The notes below the pieces were generated by a model. That model was not told the origin of the DNA, did not search any database, and saw only the letters and a list, made by a program, of their open reading frames with translations. A stretch of 64,000 nt of DNA from Thelonectria olida (Eukaryota > Ascomycota > Sordariomycetes > Hypocreales > Nectriaceae): assembly GCA_020736575.1 (NCBI GenBank), contig JAGPYM010000023.1, positions 310,001 to 374,000 of the forward strand, read 5' to 3'. A program made the translations under genes and the position numbers. Shown piece by piece: positions 51,988-62,376 of the stretch. Position 1 is the stretch's first letter, and every line of letters begins with the position of its first letter.

Positions 51988-54603
51988 TTATGCCCCGTAG
52001 TGGACAAACTGCGCCCAGTTTAGCGGCATGTTGATTTCCGCTGCACGCACTGCCATCACCGCTTCCTGCAGCGCCGATGCCACCTCGCCGTCTCCCAAAA
52101 CCGACCGGCTCCGCTGCAATATCAACAAGTAGAACCGCCTCGCTACCTCCACGCACTCCGAATCCCCAGCCGGCCATAGGCAGCCCACAACATGAGGAAA
52201 CCTTGCCACCTGGAACCCACTCACCACATGGATCACCTCATCCGACAGCCGAGCCGCTTTGTTCTCCGCCGTCGAGCAGGCCGAAAGATAAGCAATCTGT
52301 GCGTATCGGAGCCGGAGCTCCGAGATGCTGTGGACCGTCAGTCGGTCCTGATCAGGAGCCTCGCCCGGCCCGTTGCTACTCTTCTGTAGGATTAGCCCGC
52401 TGTTGGATGGGTCCGAGCTGTCTGAGGTTCCGTGGCATGCAAAGTGTGCAATACGGCACTCCTCCAGGCTCTGGAGGACCTGATCTACACTGGGGTAGTC
52501 AACAACGGCCGTGCAAATAAGGTCGCGAGCCGCCTCGATAATCTTGTCTTTCTCTTCTATAACACCAGGAAGGTCGCGAGGTGCTTTCTTGTCGGTGGAC
52601 CCTTTTGGTGAGGTTGGCATTGTCGCGATGAGCAGCGAACCATGTGTTGCCTGCACTTCGTCATTACTCTTGGCTCGATTCCGTGCGTGAGCAAGTGCTT
52701 TGATCGATGGCGTATAGGAAGATAAAACCCTGCTGTAGGTGTTCTCCGTTGATTCTCTCGTGTGTAATCCTGCTGCGTGGAAGGGCATCGAGCTTCCCAG
52801 CCCGGTTCCAATCCACCATACTCTCGGGAGGCCTGGGCATAGTGGGTTCTGCTTGGGGATCTCGTCAAGAATTTGTTTGACACAGGCCTTCCATAACCAA
52901 GAAAGGTATTCTAAGAACTCTTCGTTTTTCCCTCTCCGCCCAGACCTCTTTTTCGCAGTCCACGTTTTGTTTAGCCGGTCCTTCGCATCGGACGCTGATA
53001 ACTCGGAAAGCGCGAGTGCCTTAACCGCATTGCGGGAGATGAGAATCGCATCGCTTCGGAACTCGGTAATGTTGACAACAACAATACTGCCCTTGGCGGC
53101 GCACTCTTGCATCTCGGTGATGGTTCGTCCAAGCAAAAACCGTTCTCGACCGGGAGTGCGTCTGATTTCCCTTATACACGCATCCAGCTCGGCTGCAGCT
53201 TCGCGACGCCGCTTTGCTGCCTGGACTTCTGCCGCATCGTGACCGACCTTGCGGAGCGGAGTATTGACCTCGTTAACAAGACTTTCGTACTGCTGAGCAA
53301 GCTGAGGATAGTCTTGGGCAAGGTCCGACACATCGATGCGACGGTCTAGTAACTGGCTGATGATGACGGCACGACCTTGTTCCAGATATTGGAGGGCATC
53401 GTTTGGCCGGTTCGATGCTAAGAGGAAGGCACATAGGTCGGAAGCCACCCCTGCGAACGTCGACATTACAAACTGCTGATCGTTAAGATCGAGAACTCTT
53501 GTATGGACGGTAGGCAGGAGGTCAATTACGGCCTTTCCCAGGTTCATGCCGGCGTCCAATCTGTGCTGTGTGGCGAGCATTTTCAGACAGCGAGCCGCGG
53601 CTCTGACACGATGGAACGGCACCACGTTGGGACAATCCCAAGCATTATGTAGGTGAATCGAGGCCTCCTCTATGTCTTTCATCTCTCCCGTCCGCTCATA
53701 CCGCAGACCAAGCAGGTTTCCAAGGTTGGTCAAGTGGCCTGCCTGGTCTGGGTTATTAGCTGGTGTAGACTCGACAGCCTGCCGCGCTGTCTGGATGGCA
53801 TCCTCCAGGTCCCTCATCTCTCCCATCCGCTCGTACCGCCGACCAAGCAGGGTTCCAAGGTTGTTCAAGCAGCATGCCCGGTCTGGGTGATTGGCTGGTG
53901 TAGACTCGACAGCCTGCCGCGCTGTCTGGATTGCCTCCTCCAGGTCTTTCACCTCTCCCGTCCACTCATACCACCAACCAAGCTTGTTTCCAAGGTTGGT
54001 CAAGCAGGCTGTCCGGTTTGGGTGATCAGCTGGTGTAGACTCGACAGCCTGCCGTGTTGTCTGGATGTCCTCCTCTAGGTCCCTCATCTCTCCCGTCCGC
54101 TCATATTGTAAACTAAGCTGGTCTCCAAGGTTGTTCAAGCAGGCTGCCCGGTCTGGGTGATTGGCTGGCATAGACTCAACAGCCTGCCGTGCTGTCTGGA
54201 TGGCATCCTCCAGGTCCCTCATCTCTCCCGTCCGCTCATACCGCAGACCAAGCAGGTTTCCAAGGTTGGTCAATCTGCCTGTCCGGTTTAGGTGATTAGC
54301 TGGTGTAGACTCGACAGCCTGCCGTGCTGTCTGGATGGCATCCTCTAGGTCTTTCATCTCTCCCGTCCGCTCGTACTGCCGACCAAGCAGGTTTCCAAAG
54401 TTGTTCAAGTACCCTGCCTGGTCTGGGTGATTGGCTGGCGTAGACTCAACGGCCTGCCGTGCTGTCCGGATGGCATCCTCTAGGTCTTTCATCTCTCCCG
54501 TCCGCTCGTACCGCAGACCAAGCTGGCCTCCAAGGTTGGCCAAGTAGCGTGCCCGGTCTGGGTGATCAGCTGGTGTAGACTCGACAGCCTGCCGCGCTGC
54601 CAA
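51988..54603 (-). CDS. TPR-CHAT protein (caspase-like), 5' end replaced
   Basis: Minus-strand frame of 871 codons. The first ~315 residues are seven near-identical 45-residue TPR-like units (A-R-Q-A-V-E-S-T-P-A-N-H-P-D, L-N-N-L-G, Y-E-R-T-G-E-M). A helical linker follows. The C-terminal ~250 residues form a CHAT domain with catalytic-type His in H-F-A-C-H-G (about 724) and Cys in Y-L-S-A-C-S-T-A (about 776), and ending W-A-Q-F-V-H-Y-G-A. CHAT domains are caspase-family proteases; with TPR sensors they resemble NLR-like cell-death proteins. The frame begins at 54603 without an ATG and continues into a LINE remnant in the same frame. The first usable ATG is 54492. The original N terminus, perhaps with an NTPase domain, is missing, so activity is uncertain. 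Confidence 0.9.
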   Translation of the reverse strand: MAARQAVESTPADHPDRARYLANLGGQLGLRYERTGEMKDLEDAIRTARQAVESTPANHPDQAGYLNNFGNLLGRQYERTGEMKDLEDAIQTARQAVESTPANHLNRTGRLTNLGNLLGLRYERTGEMRDLEDAIQTARQAVESMPANHPDRAACLNNLGDQLSLQYERTGEMRDLEEDIQTTRQAVESTPADHPNRTACLTNLGNKLGWWYEWTGEVKDLEEAIQTARQAVESTPANHPDRACCLNNLGTLLGRRYERMGEMRDLEDAIQTARQAVESTPANNPDQAGHLTNLGNLLGLRYERTGEMKDIEEASIHLHNAWDCPNVVPFHRVRAAARCLKMLATQHRLDAGMNLGKAVIDLLPTVHTRVLDLNDQQFVMSTFAGVASDLCAFLLASNRPNDALQYLEQGRAVIISQLLDRRIDVSDLAQDYPQLAQQYESLVNEVNTPLRKVGHDAAEVQAAKRRREAAAELDACIREIRRTPGRERFLLGRTITEMQECAAKGSIVVVNITEFRSDAILISRNAVKALALSELSASDAKDRLNKTWTAKKRSGRRGKNEEFLEYLSWLWKACVKQILDEIPKQNPLCPGLPRVWWIGTGLGSSMPFHAAGLHTRESTENTYSRVLSSYTPSIKALAHARNRAKSNDEVQATHGSLLIATMPTSPKGSTDKKAPRDLPGVIEEKDKIIEAARDLICTAVVDYPSVDQVLQSLEECRIAHFACHGTSDSSDPSNSGLILQKSSNGPGEAPDQDRLTVHSISELRLRYAQIAYLSACSTAENKAARLSDEVIHVVSGFQVARFPHVVGCLWPAGDSECVEVARRFYLLILQRSRSVLGDGEVASALQEAVMAVRAAEINMPLNWAQFVHYGA
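53690..54603 (-). repeat. 135-bp TPR repeat array
   Basis: Seven tandem units. The word TGGTGTAGAC or a near variant recurs at 53761, 53896, 54031, 54166, 54301, 54436 and 54571, exactly 135 bp apart. Units differ by a few substitutions each, at clustered codons. Confidence 0.92.
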
Positions 54604-54890
54604 GTTTGGCCGCCACTTTTGGTCGTCTGAAGGTGACTTCCCTCCAAGATAGAAGGAGATGTTACCTCTCCGGGTATCAGTGCATTAAAGCATTTCCGTA
54701 CGGTATGCTGTCCACTTCTGGCATCGGAAGAGGAAGTGTTCAACTGTCTCTCTTGCTTGTCCACAATCGCACTAGTCCGATAGTACCGCATTAATATGGA
54801 AAAGATGTGCGTTCAGTCTCGCCATTCTGTCGCTCTTGCCCTCGTCGTACCGCACAGAGTTCGGCTTTTGTCGGACCAAACCTCAGACTA
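54604..54890 (-). mobile_element. LINE (Tad1-like) ORF2 3' remnant
   Basis: Minus-strand reading gives A-R-L-N-A-H-L-F-H-I-N, then C-D-C-G-Q-A-R-E-T-V-E-H-F-L-F-R-C-Q-K-W, then K-S-P-S-D-D-Q-K-W-R-P-N-L-A-A. This is the conserved Cys/His-containing end of fungal non-LTR ORF2 proteins. Two stop codons interrupt it. It abuts the TPR frame at 54603 with no gap. Confidence 0.85.
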
Positions 54891-56093
54891 CCTACGGTCA
54901 GTGTATACACTTCCCCCTCATGTTAGTGCGCTCGTGGGTTAACTTTTCCGTACCAATACAGACAACTTTCAGAACGACTATGGCATGCAGTTTGTTGAGG
55001 GCTATAGCCCAGAGGGAAGGCGACTCATCGATTTTGTCGGAGCGACCTTTAAATAGTTATTCTACAGTTGAATCATCTTATATCGCGTGCCTCTTACTTC
55101 TAGTCTGTGCGAACATAACTTCTGCTCTTTACTCCTGCCGAGGAAATCCAGTCCAAAGAAATCCGCCATGACACAAAAGTGCACAAGAGCAAAACATCGG
55201 GAACTGATCCATGACTTGTGACACACCCCACGTCTGCATTTAGTGCTCTGATTAATTTTAATCGGGCATCTTCCATGATATACGGTTAGTGCTGCAGTCA
55301 ACGAACAACCGAGAGACGCACCCCGCCGCAGCCCTGACGCCATCGGCGTTCATTCGGTCGGAGACGGCGTTACGGCATCTCAACAAGTCGGCTCGGCACG
55401 GGGAATATTGAAAACAGGTTGTAAAACCTCACTTACTCTTTCTCACTAACCGACTCTACGCCGAACTCCTCGTCCCGTGGACAACCAGCACTTGTGCGGC
55501 CGTCGCAGGGGTCCCTGCATGACTGGCTAAACTCCATTCCTACCACGTTTCCTCAGCCCTCGCTCCGTTCGCCGACCCTGCCGACACCCATGGCGTTGCA
55601 CTGCCTCTCGTGATTCGCCAGGTTGTTTGCGCCGCATCTGCGATGTCAGCAAGCCTGCAGCACCGGCTCCAGATTTGAACGTTGAAGGATTAAGCATGTG
55701 TGATATGCAGGTGTGGCATATGCTTATTCGATAATAACTCAAGGCTAGTCACCCCGCTCCAGAAGCGAGACACCATCTGCCGCAATGTCTGCTTCCCCAG
55801 GTTAACATCGGAGGCCTCGATTCGGGGTTTCGGACTTTACCAGCCCGATGCCGTGTGGGTAAGACGGGCATATAAGAAGGGAGGTCAGGGTAGGGAAGGA
55901 GTTCGTCTTTACTCGATAAAACGGGGTTCAATGCCCGAGTCCCTGACGCTTTGCCACATAGATGTCAAGCGGTGTTGGAAAGCTTCTAACATCCAAACTC
56001 TTCTCTACTTATTCAGCCCGTCATCTTGTCACTCAGAACTTCTTGAGCCAACAGCCCTCCCACAGCTCCACTACAAAGCGACTTCTAGCCACA
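54891..56093. other. Gene-poor stretch before the monooxygenase
   Basis: No recognisable gene. The sequence immediately upstream of 56094 is the presumed monooxygenase promoter and leader. Confidence 0.5.
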
Positions 56094-57499
56094 ATGAGTT
56101 CTAATAATGCCTTTAAAGTCATCATCGTCGGCGGTGGCCCAGTCGGTCTGACAGCCGCACACTCCCTCTCGCAGGCCAAACTGGACTTTGTCGTCCTCGA
56201 GCGCCGCGCCAAGATTGTTGAAGATGCGGGTTCCAATCTCGTCCTGCTTCCCATCGGATTGCGAGTGCTGGGCCAGTTAGGCATGCTCCCCACCATTGAG
56301 AGCGTCAGCTCGCCAATGAGCCGCTTTAGGCGCATCGATCACGACGGACGCGATCTTGGTGACACCCTGTGGTTCACTCATTTCAAGGAAAAGCCAGTAT
56401 ACACGCTCACACCATCTTGATGTCCATACTAACGGCGACATCCAGTCACGGTGCCTACCCACGAGTGATAAGCCGACATGATCTGATGCAGACCCTGCAT
56501 GACGGCCTCCCGGCGGAGGCGCAGGCTAAGCTGCTTCCCGGGAAGAAGGTCATCGATGTCTCTTCCGGTCCCGAGGGCGTCACTGCGACCTGTGCCGACG
56601 GTACCTCGTATACCGGAACCGTCCTCGTCGGTGCCGACGGCGCCCACAGCCGGGTGAGGGACTTGATGCGGACAGCGGCCTTGCAAGCCCCAACCACCAC
56701 CGAGGACAAAATCAACGAAGCGGAGCCGTTTCTGACCACATACCGGGCCATGTGGGTCCGCTTTCCGACGGTTCCTCCGATCAAGGCCGGCGATGCCAGC
56801 GAGACGCACGGCAAGAATTGTACTCTCCAGCTCTTTGCCGGCGAGGATACGTCCGTCATCGGCGTGTACGAGCGCATGGAGAAGCCGACCCGAGAGGGAG
56901 TGCGGTATAATCAAGAGGACGAGGACAAGTTCATCGAGCGCTGGGGTCACCTGCCCATTATCGAGGGCGGGCTGACCATCAAGGACGCCTACGTCAACCG
57001 GACCCAGGCCGGCATGGTGAATCTCGAGGAGGGCGTCGTAAAGAATTGGAGCTGGGACCGAATCGTCCTCGTCGGCGACGCGGCGCACAAGTTCACGCCC
57101 AGCACCGGCGCGGGCTGCAACAACGGCATCGTCGACGTCGTGGCGCTCGCCAACGAGCTGTATCACGCCTTCAAAGCCATACGCGCCTCGGACCTGGATG
57201 CATTCCCGACCAGGGAACAAGTGCTGGCTGCCTTTGACGGCTACCAACTCGCGCGCTTTGATACGGTCAAGGCAGGCCTCGCCGGTGCAAGCCAGGCTAC
57301 CGGGGCCGCGACGTGGGCGGATGCGACTCACAAGTTTGTAGACCGCCACATCCTCTCGAAGCAGTCGCTTCAGAAGTTCTTTTCCAATCGCAACGCACCG
57401 GCGCTGGCTCGCACGCCTGTGTTTGAGTATGTTACGGGTGAGGAGCAAATGGTTGGGAAGTTTCCCTGGGCGCATCCCATCAAGCCGCCGTCCTCTTAG
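56094..57499 (+). CDS. FAD-dependent monooxygenase
   Basis: Exons 56094-56392 and 56446-57499 give 450 residues. The Rossmann motif is V-I-I-V-G-G-G-P-V-G at 9-18. The second FAD/NAD(P)H motif, G-A-D-G-A-H-S-R-V-R, lies near 162-171, and the ribityl-binding G-D-A-A-H-K-F-T-P at about 309-317. This is the p-hydroxybenzoate-hydroxylase (UbiH/salicylate-hydroxylase) fold, of the usual length. Such enzymes insert one oxygen atom into aromatic or polyketide/terpenoid substrates; the substrate here cannot be told, and no other biosynthetic gene is adjacent. The 53-nt intron must begin with GC (GCCAGT) to rejoin the conserved E-N-H-G-A-Y-P-R segment; its branch sequence (ACTAAC) and CAG acceptor are normal. 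A donor mutation abolishing splicing is the alternative. Confidence 0.9.
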
Positions 57500-58537
57500 T
57501 TGGATGGATCAGAACTCAGCCTGGTCTATATTTAGTTGCGTATGGGCATGGTGGTAGGTAAGGTTAATGTGGATATCAGCAATCCGAAGGCCGCGTTGGA
57601 ATATTCGTAATGTTTTGCTTCCACAGACTGACAACTTGGTCTCTCTTGGGTTTACTAGTCTAGTGCTTTACTTGAGAATTAATTCCTATCCATCTTTCGC
57701 ACAGTCAAAGCGTCAAGCTGTTTGTTAGCCAGTCACCTACACGATCTTCACGCCCATTGAAACACAAGCCCTTTATTCTTCCCGCCAGTTTCTGCGTGCT
57801 GCGTTGTCCACCTGACGGCTAGTGGCGTTACTGGTTGGGACGGAAAGCTCCGTTAGCCATGCATAAGGTCGAGGGCCGCATCCAATAACATAATGTGTGA
57901 AAGATGAGCATGGTTTTGTTGCTCTACCGGAACGCTCGACTTCAACCAGGCGATTGCGTAGGGTTTGCTGCCCGTACTGTTTGTCTTCCGCTGTTGATGT
58001 AAGGTCTCGTCTTTACAATCAAACAGCTGACCGAAACTACAAAACATTCATCCATGGTTAGTTAAGTGAGAACTGCTCATTAATCCATGCCATTCCGCCT
58101 TAACCAAATCATCCCGAAAACCCGAGTCGCCCACCTCGCAACTGCAAGCCTCCCCTCGGAACTCATCTTCCCCGACCTATCAACTACCAGGAAACAAGGA
58201 ATGATCCATCGGAGATAAGATAGAGGCAGGGAGAAACGAGCAGAAAGCTCATAACATTCAATTGAGAAGTCTGCTGCCTCTCTCGGGCCCTATTTTTTGG
58301 ATGCGTCGCCGATCCAGAGCCTTGCCCCTCTTGCTGTCTTTTCAGCGACTAGCGACAGCGCTGTACCCGCTAACATATCTTAGCAGCACGTCGGAAGATT
58401 CACTAATTGCACACCACGCGTCGGACGCGTCGAGTGCGTAGTACTTGAATTCGGACTCTGCAACAGGCAGCCATGCCACAGAATTTGGAAGCCAGGTATA
58501 ACCTGGTCACGTGCGTGATTGATTGATTAGGAGCTTA
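57500..58537. other. Intergenic
   Basis: No gene or repeat recognised. Confidence 0.5.
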
Positions 58538-58575
58538 CTGATACTGATATCATATCAGTATCAATCAGTAATCGT
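58538..58575. repeat. Near-perfect palindrome
   Basis: ACTGATACTGATAT followed by its complement ATATCAGTATCA-(A)-TCAGT. It could form a hairpin of about 17 bp with one bulge. No element ends could be paired with it. Confidence 0.8.
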
Positions 58576-58878
58576 ACTGCTTGATAACTGACTGCTTGTT
58601 GAGAAGTCTGCTCGTTGGTCTTTGTCTCTTCGATGTGAGTAAGGGTGTGATATATACTACGTAGACCTTGGATAGGGTAATTACGTCACGTCCTCCTTGA
58701 CGGCCGAAGCTCTCCTACATCCTCGACCCACGACGATTGCTTGCACCAATATTATACTGCCAACAAATCGGTTCCCATGGTTCAGAAAATCTGGAGGCAG
58801 GAAACAGAGAATTGACTTCCAACTTGATACCGATCCGTCACTAAAGCATACGGACCGTCCGGCCAAGCGGCTCTGCTT

Positions 58879-58918
<40 letters not shown>

Positions 58919-60147
58919 CCTTTTGGTTTACTCAATCCTCGGACCAACATGGAGTTTACAGGCTAAGGTCTCTGCGTGAGATCTCTGAGACAGAGCAAAA
59001 GTACTCAGACTAGCTGAAGTGTCTCAATTAGGATTAGCGATCACCAGTGACATTTCCTTATTCATGCCCCTGCAACATGTCCAATGTTTTTGTCTTGCGT
59101 TCTGGACCTAGGATCAGTCCACTTTTGCTTTATAGTGGCATGATTTTTACTAGCGGGAAGGAGGTAACTCGGCATTCACTTCTGCGGGCGATCGTAGCCA
59201 CTGTATTCCCTAGGAAGAGTCCGTGCCAAACCGTTCTCACGCACAAGTGAGACCCCCTTGTAGTTCCCATTTAGCACACCTTTTGAACTGACGATGAACG
59301 GCACGACAGGATGACACTGCGAAAGGTATGAAGAAAAACATCCTATCACTCGAAGCTGGTGGGGGAAGAAAGAGAAGATGTGGCTTGTGCAGACTGTTGA
59401 GATTCCCCCCCGACCTCTTATCAACCCATTGCATCCGACGGAACCTAGGCCCCCTTGTGGGATTTTTAGCTGCTTTTTGCTTTGCATGTCTGTGTGGTGC
59501 TTCACTATCTTGCCCTGCTCGTTCTAGACGCAGCCTGCGGAAGCCATGGCTTCCAAGTGCGGGCGGAAGGTCCAGCCAAGAATGAATAGACATTGACCCA
59601 TTTCGTATTTCCTCAAGACATTTTTATTTGATCCCCATCTCAACTTTATATCAACGTTCCTGGATTTTGGTCTAGAGACGGGCCGCGGCGCGACGGCCGC
59701 AATTACTAGGATATCGAGCATCGTCAAGGTCCGTGAGCAGACGCTGCTGAAAGATGCCACTGACTTCCCAGCCGGGCCGAAACAGCATCCAGATTTGGGG
59801 GTGCTTGTTTGTTGCATCCCTTCTTATCTGCTCGAGTGTGTCTATGCAAGTATAGGATAAGCCTCAAAGTCACCCCAATGAAGTTCATTTTTAGTGTTGT
59901 TCACTGCCGCCATCATCTCATCCCAATAACGCCACACGCCCCAATTCTGCTTCGGCATCAAAGAGCAATCACATACCAACAAAACCCAGAGAGATGGGCC
60001 ACGATCTTATTCGCACTAAACAGCCCACCTAGGTGGGTATTGACTCAAGTCTAAGTCGCACATCCCTTAACGTTCGTGAGCGGGCCGGGCCGTCTAGGTC
60101 TCGCAATAGCTGATGATCCGACGAGAACGGCGTTGTCTGCTAGGATA
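58576..60147. other. Intergenic with a 38-base T run
   Basis: A homopolymer T run at 58881-58918. If it is a retroposed poly(A) tail, the insert would be on the minus strand at higher coordinates, but no LINE or gene copy is recognisable there. Confidence 0.5.
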
Positions 60148-60325
60148 TGGATCTGGCCGCCTTTAAATGTCGGGTCTCTGTACCGGGGCGGTACGAGATA
60201 TGTGCTACACTGGATGAAACCGCAGCACTTTAGCTGGTTACTGCTCAACGATCCAGCCTTGACAGGGAATGTTGTCGTATCGACGGGTCCGTGGAAGCTA
60301 GCGCGCGGTGCCATGGTTGGGATCT
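60148..60325 (-). pseudogene. Duplicated fragment of the 31537-32759 gene
   Basis: Matches 31999-32177 (beginning of exon 2) along its length with scattered substitutions. The encoded blocks A-S-F-H-G-P-V-D-T-T-T-F and S-L-S-S-N-Q-L-K-C-C-G-F-I are conserved, then the reading diverges. Only about 60 codons are copied. Confidence 0.85.
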
Positions 60326-61014
60326 AACGGCGACGCCTCAGAACCGGGACGCCTTAGATGTCAGAAAACAATGCCTTCAGATCAGGAACGACCTTCCTTC
60401 CAATCAACGACGCCGGTTGCGACAAGGTTTTCCCCGTTGAAGGCAGGCCGTTATGTCATCCACTGATTACTGTTGAAGGGTTTTCCTAGCCCCACGATAC
60501 TCGAACTACAAGCTATAACTTGGTCACTGGAGATTATAGACTACGGTAGCAGAGGTAGCAATGGACGATATGCCTCACTACCAACGTCCTGCCGAAGATA
60601 GACTATACCGCTCCGGATACGAGCACAAAATCAAGATCATACCTACTAGTAGTGAGTACATATATGCTATTACAAGTTCCATCTGCACCTGTCATTACTT
60701 TATTTTCCAGCACTTGGTCGCAAAGGCACCAGCCCCTCCTGATTATTTCCCCAAGTATCCCACGGTTGCTGTCACGCCAGCCCACCCCATACCGTCAGCG
60801 CTTAACCTAATAGTCTTGGAAGGGGGTCCACTCTTAGCATGAACATGAATGCACCTTTCCTCGTCCTAACACTGTCCGGCATAGTCATATCGACCTAGTC
60901 TCTAGTCGAATATGATATATTGTGCGGAAAATATGCCTCGTTTTCGTTGTTCCCTAGGGAAAGTTGCTTTCTGATATGCATCGGGTTCCTCCAGGCACGT
61001 ATGTTGACGCCAGA
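60326..61014. other. Intergenic
   Basis: A short plus-strand frame at 60561-60842 starts with ATG but has no recognisable features. Nothing else seen. Confidence 0.4.
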
Positions 61015-61215
61015 TCACTGACGTTGGACTATACGACAATCCTTCTGCGATAGGTGCCCCGACAGAAGAGTCTTGAGCCTTGCGCCCTCTTCCTGCAGCC
61101 GACGTCTTTCAATAGCAAGAGCGGCGTTCGCTAACCTGAGTCTTGCAATCGATGCTGCTGTCACGCTGTCTTGGTCGGACTGAGGCGTACCATGAAGATT
61201 TTTGTCGCGAGACAT
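61015..61215 (-). CDS. Possible small coiled-coil protein
   Basis: 66 codons from an ATG at 61215. Residues ~23-50 form a strongly helical, heptad-like stretch (I-A-R-L-R-L-A-N-A-A-L-A-I-E-R-R-R-L). No basic DNA-binding region in front of it, so not a clear bZIP. Could be a chance frame. Confidence 0.3.
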   Translation of the reverse strand: MSRDKNLHGTPQSDQDSVTAASIARLRLANAALAIERRRLQEEGARLKTLLSGHLSQKDCRIVQRQ

Positions 61216-61354
61216 TGAATATGTGATGTTGTCTTTGAGGTGGAAATTCGACCATATGCGCTCTCGTCCGAGATTAGCGAAGCCAGTGTTATTTCTTAGT
61301 ACACTTTTGCCAGGGAATTCTCGCCGGAGAAAACCCTTATGGAATTAGGAAAGA

Positions 61355-61545
61355 AGATAATATTGTGAATCTGGCCGGAGATTTTACGGGGCAAGTTGAC
61401 GCTATTATGATGCTGGAATAACTCGTAAAGGTGCCAGAGGATAATAAAACGTATAATTTTGCCGGAGAATCAGTGGGGCACTTTGACGATATTATAACGA
61501 TGGAATGACGTCATAAAGTTATCCACATGACGGTAAAACGCGCAA
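61355..61545. repeat. Two-unit ~89-bp tandem repeat, diverged
   Basis: The segments starting TTGTGAATCTGGCCGGAGAT (about 61362) and TATAATTTTGCCGGAGAATC (about 61451) align through GGGGCA, TTGACG, TATTA, TGGAAT, TAAAG and GGTAAAACG-like words. A third, weaker GCCGGAGAAAA sits near 61322. Confidence 0.65.
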
Positions 61546-61659
61546 TTTTCCGCATCCTCGGAACATCCAAGACCTATACCCAGAGTGATGTGCTCAACGT
61601 CCTCGAGTAGTTTCGGCTTGACCTCAATTTGAGAAGGCACTGCATTCTGATGCGGGATT

Positions 61660-61715
61660 ATGCCTCGAGGAACTCAACGTTCTTTCTTCCGCGCCCTCCT
61701 TCGTAAGAGTCAACC
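61660..61715. repeat. Fragment of the MTIDYS-family upstream segment
   Basis: GATTATGCCTCGAGGAACTC followed by TTCTTTCTTCCGCGCCCTCC matches the corresponding block at 44845-44900. No gene copy attached. Confidence 0.8.
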
Positions 61716-62376
61716 TCAAGTTCCCACGACCAGCTTCCCTTAGCGCCCATCCCTAGAAACGAAAACTCTCGATGATAGTCGATAAATCGGTGTCTGTTTT
61801 TGACGCAGCTCGCAACGGCAGCGCCAGGATATCACGCTGCCGAAGCGGCGCTCCCGGTCGGAACTGGCGTATTGCGAACAGGCCGGCTATGGTCGTCATC
61901 CTGCTGCCGTTAGAAGAGTTCCCGACTCAGAACCAAGGATGTTTCCGACGAACCAGTTGATAATTCCGTCGGCTCGCAGCGCATCCATGAGGGTCTTCTC
62001 ATCTGGGAGTGGTTTCCCATCTGTGACTCTGATCTTGTGCCTTCAGCCTCCTAAAGGGATATTAGTAAACGCTATTAATCGGAAGTTCGGGCTTCCAGTG
62101 ATCTCTATCGGCCCTTGGCTTAGGGAAGCCATCCTCTTGTACTTCGTAGGCAAGGTTATCTTTATGGCCAAGTAATTAGCTGCCTACTTTTGTAGAGGGT
62201 GCGGCCAGACGATTGTAGTCAACAGATTGATAGTTCGGAATCTTTGGGTGGAATGATAAATGAGATGGAGGCGGTCATTTGCGATCGTAAAGATAAGTAC
62301 ACTGGATTTCTAAAAGCTAGCAGGCATCCAACTTTCCAGAGGCAATAACAGAGAGCACCCGGAGCCGCTCCGGCTC
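61716..62376. other. Intergenic
   Basis: No gene recognised. A GC-rich hairpin (GAGAGC...GCTCTC) at about 62355-62382 overlaps the cyclin stop. Confidence 0.45.

Noticed and set aside
58881..58918. 38-base T run as a retroposon tail
   Set aside because: No LINE, SINE or processed gene copy could be recognised on the expected side, nor a target duplication.
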